Positions 45,114 to 54,964 of a stretch of 64,000 nt of DNA are shown in pieces. The DNA comes from Chitinophaga sp. CF418 (GTDB taxonomy: Bacteria; Bacteroidota; Bacteroidia; Chitinophagales; Chitinophagaceae), in contig NZ_FRCN01000004.1 of assembly GCF_900142925.1 (NCBI RefSeq), positions 372,001-436,000 on the forward strand, in the 5' to 3' direction. The notes beneath the pieces are model-generated. The model worked only from the letters and a program-made list of their open reading frames with translations, did no database searches and was not told the DNA's origin. The first letter of the stretch is position 1, and every line of letters begins with the position of its first letter. The translations under genes were made by a program, and so were the position numbers.

Positions 45114-45932
45114 ATGAATACAGATTTTTCGCACTGGGGAGACCTTATATGGGATAAGCTGCACCGGTGGACGACCGCAGGTATTAAAATGCTTCCCAAT
45201 ATGGCAGTAGCCATCTTCGTAGTGGTCGCCTTTTTCCTGCTGGCCCGGATCATTAAAATGCTGGTGTATAAATTTGTATTAAAACTATCCGATACCCCTG
45301 CGTTGAGCGGCCTGTTTGCCAACCTTGCTTCCATCATCATCACCCTGATCGGCCTATTTGTGGCGCTGGATGTACTCAAACTGGAAAAGGCGGTTTCCTC
45401 CCTGCTGGCAGGCGCCGGCATCATTGGTCTGGCCCTCGGCTTTGCGTTCCAGGACCTGACAGCCAATTTCATATCAGGCATCTTCATCACCTTCCGCAGG
45501 CCTTTTGAAGTAGGTCACCAGATAGAAACAAACGGCTTTTGCGGCAGTGTGGAAGAAATCCAGCTTCGTTCTACCCTGATCCGTACCCTCGATGGACTCC
45601 ATGTCATCATTCCCAATAAAGAGATCTTTCAGAAACCGATCATTAACCATTCTCTCACGCCTGAACGGAGAACAGAAATTACTTTCAACGTACCCGCCGT
45701 ACATGAAAGTGCGTTAGAAATCCGGCGCCTGGTCGCCGACGCACTGAAAGGTGTGGATAAACTGCCGGAGCACAAAACGCCTGAGGTTTATTTCACTAAT
45801 ATAGACGGCGCCAACCTGAAAGTGACGGTGTCCTGCTGGATCGTGAATGGGGATATCCGAAGTTTTGAGAACACGAAAAACGAGATCATTATGAAGATCA
45901 CAACAGTGTTAAAGAACAATAAGCTGATCTGA
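45114..45932 (+). CDS. mscS: MscS family mechanosensitive ion channel
   Basis: A 272-residue membrane protein, close in length to E. coli MscS. About three hydrophobic segments occupy residues 20-110, the third being the glycine/alanine-rich pore helix LLAGAGIIGLALGFAFQDLTANFISG. The beta domain begins with RRPFEVGHQIETNGFCGSVEEIQLRSTLIRTLDG, a classic MscS signature. It opens under membrane tension to release solutes on osmotic downshock. It lies 40 nt upstream of the glutamate-synthase-like gene on the same strand. Confidence 0.94.
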   Translation: MNTDFSHWGDLIWDKLHRWTTAGIKMLPNMAVAIFVVVAFFLLARIIKMLVYKFVLKLSDTPALSGLFANLASIIITLIGLFVALDVLKLEKAVSSLLAGAGIIGLALGFAFQDLTANFISGIFITFRRPFEVGHQIETNGFCGSVEEIQLRSTLIRTLDGLHVIIPNKEIFQKPIINHSLTPERRTEITFNVPAVHESALEIRRLVADALKGVDKLPEHKTPEVYFTNIDGANLKVTVSCWIVNGDIRSFENTKNEIIMKITTVLKNNKLI

Positions 45933-45972
45933 TTTTTCCTAACTTAGCTGCCTTATTAAAGGGAGCTTATAT

Positions 45973-47529
45973 ATGAAAGGATTTATTGCTTTTACGGTGG
46001 TCAGTTTGGCTTTCATTACCTGTCTGGGATATTTCTTTCCCTGGACCTGGTGGTTATTGGTACTGATATTACCATTGATTGTCATGGGGTTGATCGATAT
46101 AACCCAGCGAAAACATGCTATTATGCGCAACTACCCTATAGTGGGCCGTCTGCGTTATTTTATGGAAGATATCCGTCCCAAGATATACCAATACTTCGTG
46201 GAAAGTGATATTGATGGCAGCCCGGTAAATCGTGTGGACCGTTCTACCATTTACCAGCGTGCCAAAAGGGAACTGAACTCCCAACCATTTGGTACACAGT
46301 TCAATGTATACGCCGAAGGCTATGAATGGATGGCTCATTCCATTCAGCCCAGGGCCTTTGAGAAAATGAATAAGGACCCACGGGTGCTGATCGGGGGGAA
46401 TGATTGTACACAACCTTATTCTGCCAGCATCCTGAATGTTTCCGCTATGAGTTACGGATCTCTCAGTTCCAATGCGGTACAGGCACTGAACGGAGGTGCT
46501 AAACTGGGTAATTTCGCTCACAATACCGGCGAAGGTGGCATCAGCGAGCATCACCTGACACAGGGTGGCGATATTATCTGGCAGATTGGTACCGGGTATT
46601 TCGGTTGTCGTACTGCTGACGGTAATTTTGATGAGAAGCTCTTCTCAGAAAAATGCGCCACTCCTCAGATTAAAATGGTTGAACTAAAGATCTCCCAGGG
46701 AGCCAAACCTGGCCATGGAGGGATCTTGCCAGCTTCAAAGAATACACCTGAAATTGCGGCCATCCGTCATGTAAAACCGCATACTACCGTCGCTTCTCCT
46801 CCTTATCATACCGCCTTCAATACGCCCAGGCAGATGATGCAGTTCATCTCCCGTATGCGTCAGTTGAGTGGGGGAAAACCGGTAGGTTTTAAGCTCTGTA
46901 TCGGGCAGAAAAGAGAGTTCCATGCCATCTGTAAGGCAATGCTGGAAACAGGCTGTTATCCGGACTTTATTACGGTGGATGGTGGTGAAGGCGGTACCGG
47001 TGCTGCACCTCCTGAATTCTCCAACTCTGTAGGGATGCCGCTGATGGACGCATTGGCTTTTGTACATGATACCCTGACTGGTTACAATATCCGCGGTAAA
47101 GTAAAAGTGATCGCTTCCGGTAAGATACTGACCGGTTTCCACATCCTTCGTGCAATGGCCCTGGGCGCAGATGCCTGCAACAGCGCCCGTGCTATGATGA
47201 TGGCCCTCGGTTGTATACAGGCGCTGGTATGTAATACCAACCGCTGTCCTACAGGCGTGGCTACCCAGGACAAATGGCTGATGGCCGGCCTGGTAATAGA
47301 CGACAAAAAACACCGCGTATCCAATTATCACCAGGATACCATTGAAAGCGCCATAGAACTGGCTGCTGCCGCTGGTCTGGAAACACCACACCACATTACC
47401 CGCAGCCATATTTCCCGCCGTGTGTTCATGAACCAGGTAAAAACATTCGAAGAAATATATCCCAGCACACCCGCCGGTTCATTACTGACCGGACAAGAGA
47501 TGGAGACTGTGAGCATAGACGCATGGTAA
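45973..47529 (+). CDS. FMN-binding glutamate synthase family protein (GltB2-like)
   Basis: A 518-residue protein with one or two N-terminal membrane segments (residues 3-40) followed by the FMN-binding TIM-barrel of glutamate synthase. Motifs include NVSAMSYGSLSSNAVQALNGGA, GEGGISEHH, KPGHGGILPASK, VDGGEGGTGAAPPEF and the cysteine cluster GCIQALVCNTNRCPTGVATQ that binds an iron-sulfur centre. It lacks the glutaminase domain, so it is not a complete glutamate synthase; its electron donor and true substrate are unknown. A near-consensus -7 element (TAACTTAG) is at 45940-45947. Confidence 0.9.
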   Translation: MKGFIAFTVVSLAFITCLGYFFPWTWWLLVLILPLIVMGLIDITQRKHAIMRNYPIVGRLRYFMEDIRPKIYQYFVESDIDGSPVNRVDRSTIYQRAKRELNSQPFGTQFNVYAEGYEWMAHSIQPRAFEKMNKDPRVLIGGNDCTQPYSASILNVSAMSYGSLSSNAVQALNGGAKLGNFAHNTGEGGISEHHLTQGGDIIWQIGTGYFGCRTADGNFDEKLFSEKCATPQIKMVELKISQGAKPGHGGILPASKNTPEIAAIRHVKPHTTVASPPYHTAFNTPRQMMQFISRMRQLSGGKPVGFKLCIGQKREFHAICKAMLETGCYPDFITVDGGEGGTGAAPPEFSNSVGMPLMDALAFVHDTLTGYNIRGKVKVIASGKILTGFHILRAMALGADACNSARAMMMALGCIQALVCNTNRCPTGVATQDKWLMAGLVIDDKKHRVSNYHQDTIESAIELAAAAGLETPHHITRSHISRRVFMNQVKTFEEIYPSTPAGSLLTGQEMETVSIDAW

Positions 47530-47538
47530 AAGCCTGAC

Positions 47539-47612
47539 AATTAAGGATCAGGAATTTAATGCCGGAATACTCATCCGCCACTAATTCCTGATTCTTAATT
47601 CCTGTTTTTTTT
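47539..47612 (+). terminator. Long-loop terminator after the glutamate-synthase-like gene
   Basis: An 18-bp stem AATTAAGGATCAGGAATT with its complement (one mismatch), a 26-nt loop, then T8 at 47605-47612. Confidence 0.7.
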
Positions 47613-47650
47613 ATTTACATTCATGTCTCGACCAAAATTGTTGCCCGCAC

Positions 47651-50473
47651 ATGAATGCCCGCATTCCGATATTATGTCTATTCCTGCTGATCAATCTGTT
47701 CAATACCTATGATGTATCCGCTCAGGAACGTACCTCTACCGACAGCATTGTACTTCGTTATGCAGACACCACTGCATCCCCTTCCGGATATTTCCTGGTG
47801 AAATTTGACGTATTCCCCGGCGATGCCCTGCTACAACAACATGGGTTGACGAGATCACTGAGTCCCCAACATCATATCCTGCAACAGGCACAGTTTGATT
47901 CTGTTGAAGCGAAACATGTTGTAAAGATCTATCCTGCCAATCATAACTGGAAATGTAGTGATGCGCTGGTCAGGGATGTGAGTACATTACAATTGCAGGA
48001 TAGCCTGCTGGTACAGGTGTCGTTTAACAATACTGTTAATACCCTCCGATATTGCCGGCCACTGTCAGCGGCATCGTCCTACCCTGTAGTGATAGCAGCT
48101 GTGAAGATGAGAGACTGGGCTTTATTTACCGCTCAACACAACGTGCGCTTTGTAGACAGGTTGCGGACTGCGCGTACAGAGGTCGCTATCTTTAATGCGC
48201 TGCCTTCCGTTGATTACATCAATGCCCTCCATCAGCAATATCCTACCTTACAAGGCGATAAACATACTGTAGGCCTGAAAGAAGAATGGTTTGATACAAC
48301 TGATATCGATCTTTTAGGAAAAGCGGTTCCTTCTCCGCTCGCTGCCAATACTGTCAATCCGCATGCTACCATGATGGCGACGCTTATTGCAGGTTTTGGA
48401 AATACAGGGCCCAGTGGCAAAGGTGTTGCTGTAAAAGCAAAGCTTAGTTCTTCCGATTATCAGCGTCTGCTACCAGATGAGAATAACTATTTTAAGAATG
48501 CTGGTATTACTGTACAGAATCATTCCTATGGCACTTCTCTTGAGAACTATTACGGAGCAGAAGCCGTAGCATACGATCAGCAGATATATACGCTGGATAC
48601 GCTGCTACATATTTTCTCTTCGGGCAATATCGGCAATACCGCTCCAACAGATGGCACTTACAGGGGATTGGCAGGTTATGCCAATCTTAGTGGTACATTT
48701 AAACAGGCAAAGAATGTGCTGGTGGTGGGAGGAATTGATACTGGTTATAATGTTCCGCTACTTAGTTCCAAAGGTCCTGCCTTTGACGGCCGCATCTACC
48801 CACAGCTGGTGGCTTACGGACAAGCCGGCACCTCTGATGCGGCGGCGACTACAACAGGTATTACAACCCTTGTACAGGAGGCTTTCCAACAGGAATATAG
48901 TGTGACGCCGGCTGCCGCTATGGTAAAAGCCATACTGGTCAACAGCGCGGATGATATTAATACTCCCGGGCCGGATTATAGCAGCGGATACGGCCTACTG
49001 AATGCTATCGCAGCAGTGCGTACCATCAAAGACAAGCGGCTTTTTTCCGGCGAGGTCACTACAGGCAATACAGCTGTTATCCCTGTCAATGTACCGTCCA
49101 ATACCGCCAGGTTGAAGATCACGCTTAGCTGGAATGATCCTGCTGCTACGGAGAATGTTAGTAAAGCTTTGCTCAATGACCTGGACCTATCTGTTACAGA
49201 TAATGTAGGTAATAGTTATCTTCCCTGGCTGCTGAGCACTTTTCCTGCTGCCGATTCACTTACAGCCCCTGCCCGCCGTGGCAGGGATAGTCTGAATAAC
49301 CTGGAGCAGGTATCCATTGAACTGCCTGCAGTGGGAACAGTGAATATCAGGGTCCATGCCCGGCAGCTGTCCTCAGGTACCATCCAACGCTTTCATATTG
49401 CCTGGCAGGCTATTCCCCTGTCTTCCTTTGAATGGCAATACCCTGCCGCCGGCGAACAACTGAGCGCTGGAGACAATATTGCGGTACGCTGGCGTACACC
49501 ACATACCGGTAATGGCACACTTTCCTTTAGTGCAGACAGTGGGCTTACCTGGATACCGATAGCTGCTGATATTCCCCTGGCAGGTGCAAACAGCCGCTGG
49601 AATATTCCCGGCATTTTCAGTAAGGGATTACTGCGGATGAGCACCGCGGATACCAGCTGGACAAGTAATTATTTCAATATATCTGCGCCAATCGCGATCA
49701 ATGTAGGATATAACTGTCCTGATACGCTGCAGATAAACTGGAAAGGTGTTGATCATGCTTCCGCTTATGAGATATATACGCTGAAAGGGCAGGTGCTGTC
49801 TCCTGTCACGACTACGACAGACACCATCCTGCTGATATCCAAAGCACAGCTTTCCTCACCTTATATTTCAGTGGTACCGGTACATAAAGATGGCTGGGCC
49901 GGATTGCAGGGTCCTACTTACAACTATGAGCAACAGGGTGTTTATTGTTTCTTTCGCCAGGTACTGGCAGATGTGCTGGCAGACAACAGTGTTGATATTA
50001 CCGTGGTGCTCAACGCAGGGTACAAGGTGAAAAAGATCTATTGGGAACGCTTACAGGGCAGCGATTTCATCACACTTTCCAGCCTGGATATCATTCCGGA
50101 CGGCCAGGATAACATGGCTCTTTATAAAGATCATCCCGGCCATTCTGGTATCTTTTATTATCGTGTGAGGCTGGAATTAACTGATGGCCGTTCTATTTAT
50201 TCGGATGTACAGTCTGTGCAGATATTGATCAACCAGGACTTCCACTTGTTCCCTGTACCGGCTTCACAACAACTGACTCTACTTAGTAGCCGCCTGGGAG
50301 ATTTCCAGATACGCTTTACAGATATGAACGGCCGCACTGTGTTTACCCGTCCACTGACGCAAATGCGGGAAACTTATTCGCTGAAAGGAATGGCTGCGGG
50401 CGTTTATATCTGCGTGATCTATGAAGGAAAGCAGAAAATATTTACAAAGCGGTTTGTGAAAATAACGGATTAA
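47651..50473 (+). CDS. Secreted S8 family serine peptidase with T9SS sorting domain
   Basis: A 940-residue subtilase. A signal peptide (cleavage near VSAQ) is followed by a propeptide-like region and the catalytic domain (about residues 200-460): the candidate catalytic aspartate lies in FDTTDIDL (D215-D220), histidine 238 in NPHATMMATLIAG, and serine 395 in AGTSDAA. The motif around Asp departs from the usual DTG and is a known-looking subfamily variant. Beta-sandwich domains follow, and the last 75 residues (FHLFPVPASQQLTLLS to the end, with AAGVYICVI) are a type A type IX secretion sorting domain, so the enzyme is exported to the cell surface or medium. Confidence 0.9.
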   Translation: MNARIPILCLFLLINLFNTYDVSAQERTSTDSIVLRYADTTASPSGYFLVKFDVFPGDALLQQHGLTRSLSPQHHILQQAQFDSVEAKHVVKIYPANHNWKCSDALVRDVSTLQLQDSLLVQVSFNNTVNTLRYCRPLSAASSYPVVIAAVKMRDWALFTAQHNVRFVDRLRTARTEVAIFNALPSVDYINALHQQYPTLQGDKHTVGLKEEWFDTTDIDLLGKAVPSPLAANTVNPHATMMATLIAGFGNTGPSGKGVAVKAKLSSSDYQRLLPDENNYFKNAGITVQNHSYGTSLENYYGAEAVAYDQQIYTLDTLLHIFSSGNIGNTAPTDGTYRGLAGYANLSGTFKQAKNVLVVGGIDTGYNVPLLSSKGPAFDGRIYPQLVAYGQAGTSDAAATTTGITTLVQEAFQQEYSVTPAAAMVKAILVNSADDINTPGPDYSSGYGLLNAIAAVRTIKDKRLFSGEVTTGNTAVIPVNVPSNTARLKITLSWNDPAATENVSKALLNDLDLSVTDNVGNSYLPWLLSTFPAADSLTAPARRGRDSLNNLEQVSIELPAVGTVNIRVHARQLSSGTIQRFHIAWQAIPLSSFEWQYPAAGEQLSAGDNIAVRWRTPHTGNGTLSFSADSGLTWIPIAADIPLAGANSRWNIPGIFSKGLLRMSTADTSWTSNYFNISAPIAINVGYNCPDTLQINWKGVDHASAYEIYTLKGQVLSPVTTTTDTILLISKAQLSSPYISVVPVHKDGWAGLQGPTYNYEQQGVYCFFRQVLADVLADNSVDITVVLNAGYKVKKIYWERLQGSDFITLSSLDIIPDGQDNMALYKDHPGHSGIFYYRVRLELTDGRSIYSDVQSVQILINQDFHLFPVPASQQLTLLSSRLGDFQIRFTDMNGRTVFTRPLTQMRETYSLKGMAAGVYICVIYEGKQKIFTKRFVKITD

Positions 50474-50478
50474 TATAT

Positions 50479-50708
50479 TGCAGTGGGTTTTCAGATGGGA
50501 TGCGGAAAGTATTGACAGTTTGTGAAATTGATGGTTTAACACATTGCAGCGGGTTTTCAGATGGGACCTCTGGCTGTAGTTCTTTGAAGTTCCTAAGCAT
50601 TTAGCTGTAGGATGCGTACGGGCAGTAGTTATCTATTTAACTCCCGTCAAGCGTATCAGCATACTTCAAACAACTAAGGCCAGAGATCTCCATCTGAACC
50701 CACTGCTG
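50479..50708. repeat. Repeat cluster with GCAGCGGGTTTTCAGATGGGA core
   Basis: Two direct copies of TTGCAGYGGGTTTTCAGATGGGA (50479-50500 and 50544-50566) and one inverted copy (50689-50708). The second and third extend into a long imperfect inverted repeat (about 44 bp: 50547-50590 against 50663-50707). The same core occurs in the inverted repeat at 36788-36945. The remainder of the 50474-50848 gap has no gene. Confidence 0.7.
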
Positions 50709-50848
50709 GTTGCAGACGTCCAATTGTAGTCTGGCTTAATATTTCTTAGACTGTATTTGTATTGGAAAACAACTGCAATTATCTTCAGACTAATACTAAC
50801 CGGACTTCACTTCATGCTAGTTGATCTTCGTACCAATTTATCTTTATG

Positions 50849-52297
50849 TTATTTGATCTTCACTACAAACAGGTTGCTGGTAATATCTCCGGGACGTAAT
50901 CCGGATAAGTTAATCACGCAGTCTTTACCTTGCTGCTGCCATGTTATTGCTTTATTACAGCCGAGTATCACTGCTTTCGCCTGTTTTGCCGGTGTGAAAT
51001 CTTTTATTCGTAATTGCGGTTCATAGCCGGTAGCTATACAATACAGTGCGTCATCTTTCTTCGTAAAGAACATCTCAATATGTGCATGTTCTTTAGATGG
51101 CTTTACCATCTTTGCAACATTGTAGTCTGACATGAAACTGGCTTCTTTCACCTGTGGACGCTTTCCTGCACTCCACTGCCGTGTCTCTTTCCATGACTTT
51201 GTATTGTAAATCGCTTCTCCGTTCACTTCCAGCCATGCGCCCATATCCACGAGTCGTTGCTGCATGATTACTGGTATACGGCCATCGGCAGTGGGGCCTA
51301 TATCCAGCAGCAGGTTCCCACCACGGGACACTATATCCACCAGCAGTACGATCAGGTCATTACTCTTTTTATAATCATTCACAGTCTCCATACGGTTATA
51401 GCCGTAGGAATTACCGATACCCTGGCTTTCTTCCCATACTACACCGGGCTGCATGCCACTTCCATATTCAGAGGTAAGATAGGTAGCGCCATTGTTGTGC
51501 CCTCTTGTATTGCTCCCCCAGCGGTCGTCTACTGCTACTTCATCTTTCACAGGAGATTCATTAAATAACCAGGCCAGTAGTTCTGTGCTGCGCCAGGCGG
51601 TATCTGACTGTTCCCATTCACCATCAGAAAAGATCACAGAAGGTTTATAACGTGTTACAAGATCTTTGAACTGTGGCGTCATTACATTTTTTACATAGCT
51701 GGCTCTGTCCTTTTTCCACAGTGGGTTGAACCACTCGTAGAGAGAGTAGTAGTAGCCCATTTTCAAACCAGCTTTTCTTACCTCATTGGTCAGATCTCCC
51801 AGCAGATCTCTTTTAGGGGTACCTGTTACCGCATTCCAGGGCCGTCCCCATACGGAATCTGCCTGTTTGTTATCCCACAGGCAATATCCTTCATGGTGTT
51901 TGGAAGTCAGCACCACATATTTAGCACCTGAACGGCGGAACACGTCGGCCCATTGGGCAGGATCAAATAAGGAGGCATTGAACTGTGATTCAAACTGCTG
52001 ATAACTGAAATCCTTGCCATAATTTTTATCATGAAAAGCCCTTACTTTCTGATGTGTTTCGTCCTTTGCACCATCCAGTTGATACCAGTACCATTCGGAA
52101 TAACCACCCGGCCCTACCACGGCAAAGGAAGGAACGGCATACACACCCCAGTGTATGAAGATGCCAAACTTGGCTTCATTGAACCAGGCAGGGATACCGC
52201 GTTTGTTCAGGGACGCCCAGTCAGCGGTGTATTGTTGTGCCGCAAGTGGCGCACAGCCGATAAAAAAAGCCGCTGCATAAAGGAAGAGTTTTTTCAT
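50849..52297 (-). CDS. Secreted alpha-L-fucosidase (GH29)
   Basis: A 482-residue exported enzyme that removes alpha-linked fucose. A signal peptide (cleavage near PLAAQ) is followed by the GH29 barrel: WFNEAKFGIFIHWGVYAVP, LTSKHHEGYCLWDN with the substrate-binding histidines, and VIFSDGEWE with the nucleophile D225. The C-terminal part is a beta-sandwich. Length fits the family. It is a single-gene unit with a near-consensus promoter element (TATATTTA, minus strand, 52363-52356). Confidence 0.94.
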   Translation of the reverse strand: MKKLFLYAAAFFIGCAPLAAQQYTADWASLNKRGIPAWFNEAKFGIFIHWGVYAVPSFAVVGPGGYSEWYWYQLDGAKDETHQKVRAFHDKNYGKDFSYQQFESQFNASLFDPAQWADVFRRSGAKYVVLTSKHHEGYCLWDNKQADSVWGRPWNAVTGTPKRDLLGDLTNEVRKAGLKMGYYYSLYEWFNPLWKKDRASYVKNVMTPQFKDLVTRYKPSVIFSDGEWEQSDTAWRSTELLAWLFNESPVKDEVAVDDRWGSNTRGHNNGATYLTSEYGSGMQPGVVWEESQGIGNSYGYNRMETVNDYKKSNDLIVLLVDIVSRGGNLLLDIGPTADGRIPVIMQQRLVDMGAWLEVNGEAIYNTKSWKETRQWSAGKRPQVKEASFMSDYNVAKMVKPSKEHAHIEMFFTKKDDALYCIATGYEPQLRIKDFTPAKQAKAVILGCNKAITWQQQGKDCVINLSGLRPGDITSNLFVVKIK

Positions 52298-52609
52298 AAC
52301 AGTAGTTGATAGATGAGACCATGAATTGATAAATACCGAAATTGATTAACGTCCTTAAATATAGAATGACAGGGTATGAATTCCTAATAGCATCTGCACA
52401 GGGACCGGTATAATATTAGTCTTTCCCTGATAGTCCCAAACCATCCTTTTCAGTCAGGCAAGACGCGACCTGTACAAGCAGCTATTTCAGGAAAACCAGC
52501 GCAACGATACTTATAGTTGGCCGTCGATGCGGTCATGCAATGAGATCAATAACAACTTTCGTCGATCTGCAGGACTTTCACTCAATATTCCTCATTCCTT
52601 TGAAATATG
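52298..52609. other. Intergenic region, nothing firm seen
   Basis: Contains the fucosidase promoter near 52360. The rest (about 52380-52600) translates to nothing recognisable. A trace of a decayed insertion cannot be excluded, but no inverted ends are visible. Confidence 0.4.
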
Positions 52610-52641
52610 AAAGCCTCTCCGGTTATACCAGAGAGGCTTTT
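52610..52641. terminator. Terminator after pgl
   Basis: AAAGCCTCTC pairs with GAGAGGCTTT across an 11-nt loop with an inner GGT/ACC pair. It lies 27 nt beyond the pgl stop. Confidence 0.65.
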
Positions 52642-52667
52642 ATAAGTATTTTATCATCAGCGGTCCC

Positions 52668-53393
52668 TTACATTTCCAGGGCGCCGGCTGCTGCTTCATC
52701 CACAAACCAGTGCAGCTCTCCATCCTGTGGACGGATCAGCTGGGAAGGGAATTTTTCCGCATTGAAGTCGCCTTCTATCACACTTTTCAGTGTCAGGGCT
52801 TTACCGGTACCGGTAGCCATGAATATAACACAGGCTGCCTCATTTACAACAGGTGCTGTCAGTGTGATACGGAACATATCCTGTGCTTTCAGGAAGAACG
52901 CTTTTACCCAGGCTTTTTTCTCATGTACTACTTCTGTACCGGGGAAGAGGGACAGGGTATGTCCATCATCTCCCATACCTAACAGTACGAGATCAAAAGT
53001 TGTGTCGCTGTCTTTGAAGTATTGCTGCAGGATCTTTTCATATTCTACAGCAGCAGCTTCAGGTTCAATATCCGTGCGCATTACATGGATATTTTCTGAA
53101 GGCACTCCTACCACGTTCAGCAGGGTTTCGTAGGCCATGCGCGCATTATTACGCTCATCTTCAAAAGGTACCGCCCTTTCATCTCCCCAGAAGAAGTGGA
53201 TCCTCTCCCATGGAATGATCAGTTTATACGGCTCTTTGGTGAGCAGCGTATACAGCTGTTTAGGCGTGCTTCCTCCGGAGAGGGCAAATGTGAAGATAGG
53301 CTGGTCCTGCAGCACTTCCTGGATATAATTGCTGATCCATGCGGCCAGGTTCTCGCTCAGTTCCTGGGTGTTCTTGGCTATATGTAATTCCAT
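52668..53393 (-). CDS. pgl: 6-phosphogluconolactonase
   Basis: A 241-residue cytoplasmic enzyme hydrolysing 6-phosphogluconolactone in the oxidative pentose phosphate pathway. FALSGGSTPKQLYTLL near residue 37, HFFWGDERAVPFEDERNNARMAYE near residue 67, and LLGMGDDGHTLSLFPG near residue 135 are the family motifs. It is the last gene of gnd-zwf-pgl, 5 nt after the zwf stop. Confidence 0.95.
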   Translation of the reverse strand: MELHIAKNTQELSENLAAWISNYIQEVLQDQPIFTFALSGGSTPKQLYTLLTKEPYKLIIPWERIHFFWGDERAVPFEDERNNARMAYETLLNVVGVPSENIHVMRTDIEPEAAAVEYEKILQQYFKDSDTTFDLVLLGMGDDGHTLSLFPGTEVVHEKKAWVKAFFLKAQDMFRITLTAPVVNEAACVIFMATGTGKALTLKSVIEGDFNAEKFPSQLIRPQDGELHWFVDEAAAGALEM

Positions 53394-53398
53394 TGCTC

Positions 53399-54904
53399 TT
53401 ATTTAGGTAAGTTGATCCAGGCGTGACCATCTCTTGCGATCAGGGCGTCTGCATCTTCAGGTCCCCAGGAATCAGGTGCATAGTTAGGAAAATCTACCGG
53501 CGTACGGGATTCCCATGTTTCCAGTATAGGCATTACCACTTTCCAGGCAGCTTCTACCTGGTCTGCACGCATGAACAGGGTCGCATCCCCTTCCATTACG
53601 TCCAGCAGCAGTGTTTCATATGCTTCAGGTGCATGGTCGTCACCATATTGGCGGTCGAAGTTAAAGACCATTTCTACCGGATCCAGTTCCATGCTTTGAC
53701 CCGGACGTTTTGCCTGGAAGCGGATGCGGATATCCATTTCAGGCTGTATGCTGATGGTCAGGCGGTTAGGACGCCAGGTTTCTGCTGATTCGGCAGGGAA
53801 CGCGTAGTGCGGCGCCTGGCGGAACTGCAGGGTGATATTAGTCGCCTTCTGGTGCATGTTCTTACCGGTACGTACGTAGAACGGTACGCCCTGCCAGCGC
53901 CAGTTGTCAACATAGAACTTAACGGCAGCGTAAGTTTCAGTAGCAGATTCTTTATCTACGCCTTTCTCTTCACGGTAGCCCACTACCTGCTGGCCTTTTC
54001 TCCAGCCGGCAGAATACTGCCCGCGTACTGCGTTTTCGTGTATCTTATCTTTAGTGAATTTGCGGATAGCGTTCAGTACATCCACTTTCTTGTTACGGAT
54101 CTCGTTCGCATCAAAAGATACAGGAGCTTCCATAGCAATCATACACATTACCTGCAGGATGTGGTTCTGTACCATATCGCGCAGTGCACCGGAACCTTCA
54201 TAGTAACCACCGCGGCCTTCCAGACCCACAGTCTCGGAAGCTGTGATCTGTATATGATCGATGTAGTTGCGGTTCCATATTGGTTCGAACAGTGCATTGG
54301 CAAAGCGAAGTGCGATCAGGTTCTGCACTGTTTCTTTACCGAGGTAGTGGTCAATGCGGTAGATCTGTTCTTCGGAGAAGAGGCTTTGCAGCAATGTATT
54401 CAGGTCGTGAGCGCTCTGCAGATCGTGTCCGAATGGTTTTTCTATCACGATGCGGGTGTTACGCTTGTCACTGCACAGGTTCAGGCTACCCAGTTTCTGT
54501 GCGATGGCAGGCATCAGCTGAGGCGCTACCGACAGGTAGAATATAACGTTGGGATGTTCATTCCACTCTTCTTCCTTTACCTTCACATAGTCAGTGATGG
54601 CGCTATATGCCGACTGGTCTTCCGCATCCATCTGCAGGTAGCTTATGTGCTGGCTGAAATCTTTCCAGTGACCGTTCTGTTCTCCTTTACGGCGGGAAAA
54701 TTTCTTGATACCATCCAGTAAGCGCTCGCGGTAAGCGTCATTATCATAGGGACTACGGCCGATACCGGCAATAGCAAATTTTTCCGGCATGTAGTTATCC
54801 AGGAACAGGTTGTATAAAGCCGGCGATAGTTTTCTGTAATTCAAGTCGCCGCTGCCGCCGAAGATGAAGACGATGGAGGCAGGCGGACGTTTATGATTTT
54901 GCAT
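53399..54904 (-). CDS. zwf: Glucose-6-phosphate 1-dehydrogenase
   Basis: A 501-residue enzyme oxidising glucose 6-phosphate with NADP+ or NAD+. FIFGGSGDLNYRKLSPALY gives the Rossmann loop near the N-terminus, and RIDHYLGKETVQNL carries the catalytic histidine and lysine of the active-site signature. The ATG at 54904 gives the conserved N-terminus; an in-frame ATG at 54934 would add ten residues. It lies 60 nt after the gnd stop and 5 nt before pgl, so the three enzymes converting glucose 6-phosphate to ribulose 5-phosphate are together. Confidence 0.96.
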   Translation of the reverse strand: MQNHKRPPASIVFIFGGSGDLNYRKLSPALYNLFLDNYMPEKFAIAGIGRSPYDNDAYRERLLDGIKKFSRRKGEQNGHWKDFSQHISYLQMDAEDQSAYSAITDYVKVKEEEWNEHPNVIFYLSVAPQLMPAIAQKLGSLNLCSDKRNTRIVIEKPFGHDLQSAHDLNTLLQSLFSEEQIYRIDHYLGKETVQNLIALRFANALFEPIWNRNYIDHIQITASETVGLEGRGGYYEGSGALRDMVQNHILQVMCMIAMEAPVSFDANEIRNKKVDVLNAIRKFTKDKIHENAVRGQYSAGWRKGQQVVGYREEKGVDKESATETYAAVKFYVDNWRWQGVPFYVRTGKNMHQKATNITLQFRQAPHYAFPAESAETWRPNRLTISIQPEMDIRIRFQAKRPGQSMELDPVEMVFNFDRQYGDDHAPEAYETLLLDVMEGDATLFMRADQVEAAWKVVMPILETWESRTPVDFPNYAPDSWGPEDADALIARDGHAWINLPK

Positions 54905-54964
54905 AACTCTATATTTTATGAGAGTGTCCATCACGCCTCAGGCGGACGGACACTCCAAAACTTT

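Noticed and set aside
52380..52600. Remnant of a transposase between fucosidase and pgl
   Set aside because: Translations in all frames gave no transposase motif and no terminal inverted repeats were seen.
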